From: Pacificoceanicola sp048553275
GTDB lineage: Bacteria > Pseudomonadota > Alphaproteobacteria > Rhodobacterales > Rhodobacteraceae
Assembly (NCBI RefSeq): GCF_048553275.1
Contig: NZ_JBLZMW010000007.1
Span: forward strand, 62,001-126,000
DNA length: 64,000 nt
Reading direction: 5' to 3'
A model generated the notes under the pieces. It was not told where the DNA came from. It saw only the letters and a program-made list of their open reading frames with translations, and searched no databases. The position numbers and the translations under genes were made by a program. This document shows, in pieces, positions 60,882 to 64,000 of this stretch. The stretch's first letter is position 1. Each line of letters opens with the position of its first letter.

Positions 60882-61798
60882 CGCTCTACCTTTACGCGAC
60901 CAAAATCCGGAGCATCAGTATCCTGACCTGCATCCAAAATGCCACGCCGTATCGCCCTGGTATGGGTAAAATAGGCATGAAGCTGCTCACCGTCCCCCGT
61001 CCGGATCGCCCGCTGCAACGCCATCAACTCCTCGGTAAAGCGCCCGAGAATCTCGATCGTCGCTTCCTTGTTGGTCAGGAAAACGTCGCGCCACATGGTC
61101 GGATCGCTGGCCGCGATGCGCGTGAAGTCGCGGAAACCGGCTGCGGAGAACTTGATAACCTCTTGATCTGAAACGCGTCTGAGATCATCCGCCACGCCGA
61201 CCATCGTATAGGCGATCAGGTGCGGCACATGGCTGACCACCGCGCAGACGAGATCGTGGTGCCCCACCTCCATCCGCTCCGTATTGGCGCCCAGCGCCTG
61301 CCAATAGCCTTCGAGCCGCGCCACCGCCGGCTCGTCCGACCCTTCGGTCGGCACAATCAGGCACCAGCGGTTGTCGAACAACGTCGCAAAGCCCGATTCA
61401 GGCCCGGAGTGCTCGGTGCCCGCCATCGGGTGCGCCGGAACGAAGTGCACGCCCTCCGGGATGTGCGGCGAGACCGTCTCGATCACCGTGGCCTTGACCG
61501 AGCCCACATCGGTGACCGTGGCACCGGTTTTCAAATGCGGCGCAATGGCTTGCGCGACCGCGCTCATGGCGCCAACGGGAACCGCCAGCACCACGAGATC
61601 GGCATCCCTGACCGCCTCTTCCGCTGACTCGCAGACCTCATCGCACAGTCCGATGCGCCGCGCGGTCTCGCGGGTTTCGGCACTGCGTGCATAGCCGCTG
61701 ACCGTGCCCGCCACAGCGTCACGCTTCATCGCCCAAAACATCGAGGACGCGATCAGGCCCAGACCAATAAGTGCAACCTTTTCATAGCGCTGGGTCAT
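60878..61798 (-). CDS. tyrC: Prephenate / arogenate dehydrogenase
   Basis: The 306-residue product makes 4-hydroxyphenylpyruvate or tyrosine using NAD(P). It has a Rossmann motif (VALIGLGLIASSMFWAMK), TDVGSVKATVIE, HPMAGTEHSGPESG (catalytic His) and SHVPHLIAYTMV. The absence of a chorismate mutase or ACT domain fits the compact alphaproteobacterial cyclohexadienyl dehydrogenase. It overlaps hisC by four bases. Confidence 0.92.
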   Translation of the reverse strand: MTQRYEKVALIGLGLIASSMFWAMKRDAVAGTVSGYARSAETRETARRIGLCDEVCESAEEAVRDADLVVLAVPVGAMSAVAQAIAPHLKTGATVTDVGSVKATVIETVSPHIPEGVHFVPAHPMAGTEHSGPESGFATLFDNRWCLIVPTEGSDEPAVARLEGYWQALGANTERMEVGHHDLVCAVVSHVPHLIAYTMVGVADDLRRVSDQEVIKFSAAGFRDFTRIAASDPTMWRDVFLTNKEATIEILGRFTEELMALQRAIRTGDGEQLHAYFTHTRAIRRGILDAGQDTDAPDFGRVKVER

Positions 61799-62880
61799 CT
61801 CTCACCCGCCTTGAACAGGCCGATGCAATGCGCGACACGGCGGCAGGAGGATTCATCCCCCACCGTGATCCGCAGCGCATTCGGCAGACCATAGCCCGCC
61901 ACGCGCCGCACGATGATGCCCTGACGCTGCAGGTAGTCGTCGCAAGCCTCGGCCTCGTCCTGCGAGCCGAAACGGGCCAGAACAAAGTTCGCCATGGAGG
62001 TGTCGCAGGGCACACCATGCTCGCCCAAAGCCTCGGCCAGCCAGACGCGCAGGCGGGCATTCTCCGCCTTGCAATGCTCGGTATAGCGCGTGTCCCGCAC
62101 CGCCGCTTCCGCCGCCGCAAGGGCCACGGTCGACAGGTTGAAAGGCTGCCGGATCCGGTCCAGTACAGCGATGATCTCCAGCGGCGCATAGCCCCAACCG
62201 ACACGCATCCCGCCTAGCCCGTAAAGCTTTGAAAACGTGCGCGTCATGACCACGTTGTCGCGCATTTCAACCAGTTTCGCCCCGCCGTCGTAACCATCGA
62301 CAAACTCGGCATAAGCGCCGTCCAGAACCAGGATCGCCTGCTCGGGGATGCCCTCTGCCAGCCGTTCGATTTCCGACAGGCCCAGCATCGTGCTGGTCGG
62401 GTTCGCCGGGTTGGCGATGAAGACAAGCTTCGTACTCGCATTACAGGCCGCGAGGATCGAATCCACGTCGACAACGCGCTCCTGCTCCGGCACCTTGATC
62501 GGTGTCGCGCCGACCGCATGGGCCATGATCTTGTACATGGAAAACCCGTGTTCGGTGTAGATCACCTCGTCGCCCGGGCCGGCGTAGGCCTGCGCGAGCA
62601 TATGCAGCACCTCATCCGAGCCAACACCGCAGATGATCCGCTCCGCCTTCAGCCCATGCACCTCGGCAATTGCGGCGCGCAGCTCGGCGTGGTCGGTCGA
62701 GGGGTAGCGATGCACCTCATGCGCGGCGCGGACGATGGCGTCCTTGACCGCGTCGCTCGGCCCGAACGGGTTTTCGTTTGAGCTCAGCTTGATGATGTTC
62801 GTCATACCGTCGATGCGGGATTTTCCCCCGACATACGGCGAGATTTCCATGATACCCGGCTGCGGTTCGATCTTGGACAT
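61795..62880 (-). CDS. hisC: Histidinol-phosphate aminotransferase
   Basis: The 361-residue fold-type I PLP enzyme transaminates histidinol phosphate and often also aromatic precursors. Motifs include KLSSNENPFGPS, VGSDEVLHMLAQAY, FIANPANPT, and the Schiff-base lysine in TRTFSKLYGLGGMRVGWG, followed by the C-terminal Arg segment NALRITVGDE. Placing it before tyrC suggests that it serves aromatic amino-acid as well as histidine synthesis. Confidence 0.93.
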   Translation of the reverse strand: MSKIEPQPGIMEISPYVGGKSRIDGMTNIIKLSSNENPFGPSDAVKDAIVRAAHEVHRYPSTDHAELRAAIAEVHGLKAERIICGVGSDEVLHMLAQAYAGPGDEVIYTEHGFSMYKIMAHAVGATPIKVPEQERVVDVDSILAACNASTKLVFIANPANPTSTMLGLSEIERLAEGIPEQAILVLDGAYAEFVDGYDGGAKLVEMRDNVVMTRTFSKLYGLGGMRVGWGYAPLEIIAVLDRIRQPFNLSTVALAAAEAAVRDTRYTEHCKAENARLRVWLAEALGEHGVPCDTSMANFVLARFGSQDEAEACDDYLQRQGIIVRRVAGYGLPNALRITVGDESSCRRVAHCIGLFKAGER

Positions 62881-62956
62881 GGGTGCCTCCTTGCGGAAAT
62901 CTGCTTAACCGCGTGTTGCCGCCAAGAAAAGCGTGAAACGCCCCTGCGCCAAGGCT

Positions 62957-64000
62957 CTAGACGATAACCTCTTGCGCTTGTTGCCGACCGACGCCGAAGA
63001 CCCGCTTGTAGCGCGCGATTTCGCCCTCCGGTCCCATCGCCTTGTTCGGATTATCAGACAGCTTTACCGTTGGGTTGCCATCCGCGCTGATCGCCTTGCA
63101 GACCAGCGAGAAGGGCGCCAGCCCGTCGTTCGGCGCGAGGCCGCGAAAATCGTTGGTCAGCAAAGTGCCCCAACCAAAGGAAACCCGGACGCGCCCGTTG
63201 AACTGGCGGTAAAGCTCAAGGATCTTGGTCTCGTCGAGGCCATCGGAGAAGATCACCAGCTTCCTGGTCGGATCCTCCCCCCGTGCCTGCCACCAGCGGA
63301 TCGCGGTTTCGGCGCCCGCCGCGGGATCGCCGCTGTCGATGCGGATTCCGGTCCAACCGGCAAGCCAGTCGGGCGCCTTCTCAAGAAAGCCCTCGGTGCC
63401 GTAGGTGTCGGGCAGAATGATACGCAGGTTGCCATCATGCTCTTCGTGCCAATCGGCCAGAACCGCATAGGGTGCCTGCGCCAGAGCCGTGTCGTCCTTT
63501 GCCAAGGCGGCGTAAACCATGGGCAGTTCATGGGCATTGGTGCCAATCGCTTCGAGGTCGCGATTCTTGGCGATCAGGCAGTTGGACGTGCCGACAAAAC
63601 TGCTGCCCAGCCCTTCCAGCATGGCCTGAACGCACCAGTCCTGCCAGAGGAAAGAGTGTCGCCGACGGGTGCCAAAATCAGCAATGCGGACTCCCGGCTC
63701 GCTGCGCAGATGTTCGACTTTTTCCCACAGCTTGGTCATGGCGCGGGCATAAAGCACCTGGATTTCGAACCGGCCCATAGTGTTGAGCACGGCGCGGCCA
63801 CGCAGCTCCATCAACACGGCAAGCGCGGGAATCTCCCAAAGCATGACTTCGGGCCATTTGCCTTCGAAGGTCAGCTCGTACTGATCTCCGACCCGCTCAA
63901 GATGATAGGCCGGCAATTGCAGATTTTCGAACCAGCCCATGAACTCGGGCGTAAACATCTGGCGCTTGCCGTAAAAGGTGTTCCCGCGCAGCCAAGTGCT
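62957..64000 (-). CDS. pncB: Nicotinate phosphoribosyltransferase (N-terminus beyond the right edge)
   Basis: The visible 347 codons include the N-terminal residues RGNTFYGKRQMFTPEF, which continue off the window, and the catalytic region: FGTRRRHSF, SNCLIAKN and EAIGTNAHELPMVYAAL, which contains the His that is phosphorylated. IRIDSGDPA and FSDGLDETKI follow. It converts nicotinate to nicotinate mononucleotide in NAD salvage. The ATG at 63958 is internal. An intergenic gap of 76 bases separates it from hisC. Confidence 0.95.
   Translation of the reverse strand, partial: STWLRGNTFYGKRQMFTPEFMGWFENLQLPAYHLERVGDQYELTFEGKWPEVMLWEIPALAVLMELRGRAVLNTMGRFEIQVLYARAMTKLWEKVEHLRSEPGVRIADFGTRRRHSFLWQDWCVQAMLEGLGSSFVGTSNCLIAKNRDLEAIGTNAHELPMVYAALAKDDTALAQAPYAVLADWHEEHDGNLRIILPDTYGTEGFLEKAPDWLAGWTGIRIDSGDPAAGAETAIRWWQARGEDPTRKLVIFSDGLDETKILELYRQFNGRVRVSFGWGTLLTNDFRGLAPNDGLAPFSLVCKAISADGNPTVKLSDNPNKAMGPEGEIARYKRVFGVGRQQAQEVIV

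Noticed and set aside
1..64000. tRNA genes, insertion sequences, prophage or integrase
   Set aside because: I found no cloverleaf, transposase motif, terminal inverted repeats with target duplications or phage genes.

Overview
The window is high-GC chromosomal DNA from an alphaproteobacterium, most likely a marine Rhodobacteraceae (Roseobacter group) member. The evidence is the mix of families: two VPLPA-CTERM surface proteins, a Hint-domain protein, a TRAP transporter operon, a split transketolase pair, a TIGR02302/DUF4175 protein, DUF1523, and a complete thiC-O-S-G-E-F-D operon behind a TPP riboswitch. I see no rRNA, tRNA, CRISPR array, insertion sequence or phage module, so this reads as ordinary chromosome with one accessory-looking catabolic region.

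Layout. 1-3.9 kb: a partial LysR regulator divergent from a Rossmann-fold protein, an EEP-fold protein with altered catalytic residues and its membrane partner, and another membrane protein. 4-6.2 kb: leuD and leuC with a possible 28-residue ORF in front. 6.3-9.6 kb: two tandem VPLPA-CTERM proteins and an MscS channel. 9.8-17.7 kb: a cysteine-synthase-like enzyme, EthD protein, thiolase, alpha/beta hydrolase, succinate-semialdehyde dehydrogenase, two unfamiliar proteins and an orphan creatinase. 17.9-24.1 kb: envelope proteins, including DUF1523, a UMF1 transporter, MepA, a phytase-esterase-like protein and YhhQ. 24.1-27.6 kb: a minute transcription unit whose Shine-Dalgarno region matches the complement of the 16S rRNA 3' end over about 17 bases, then arfB and a DUF4175 protein. 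27.7-33.3 kb: lysA, DUF2834, an LptM-like lipoprotein, argH, a TlpA-like thioredoxin and the metR/metF divergon.

33.3-45.9 kb is the accessory-looking part. It holds an Asp/Glu-racemase-family protein and an acetolactate-synthase-like ThDP enzyme. Next is a LysR regulator divergent from a nine-gene same-strand run: DadA-like FAD oxidoreductase, TRAP P-Q-M, a ten-helix permease, transketolase halves A and B, an LtnD-like dehydrogenase and an SDR. It looks like uptake and oxidation of a small organic acid or amino acid, ending in two-carbon transfer to central metabolism. The substrate cannot be read from the sequence.

46-64 kb returns to housekeeping: a Hint-domain protein, kdsD-kdsB-kdsA (KDO for lipopolysaccharide), the thiamine operon, small envelope proteins, the YqiJ/YqiK flotillin pair, the hisC-tyrC-lipoprotein operon, and pncB running off the right edge. 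Several operons use 4-base stop/start overlaps. Many units end in clear rho-independent hairpins.
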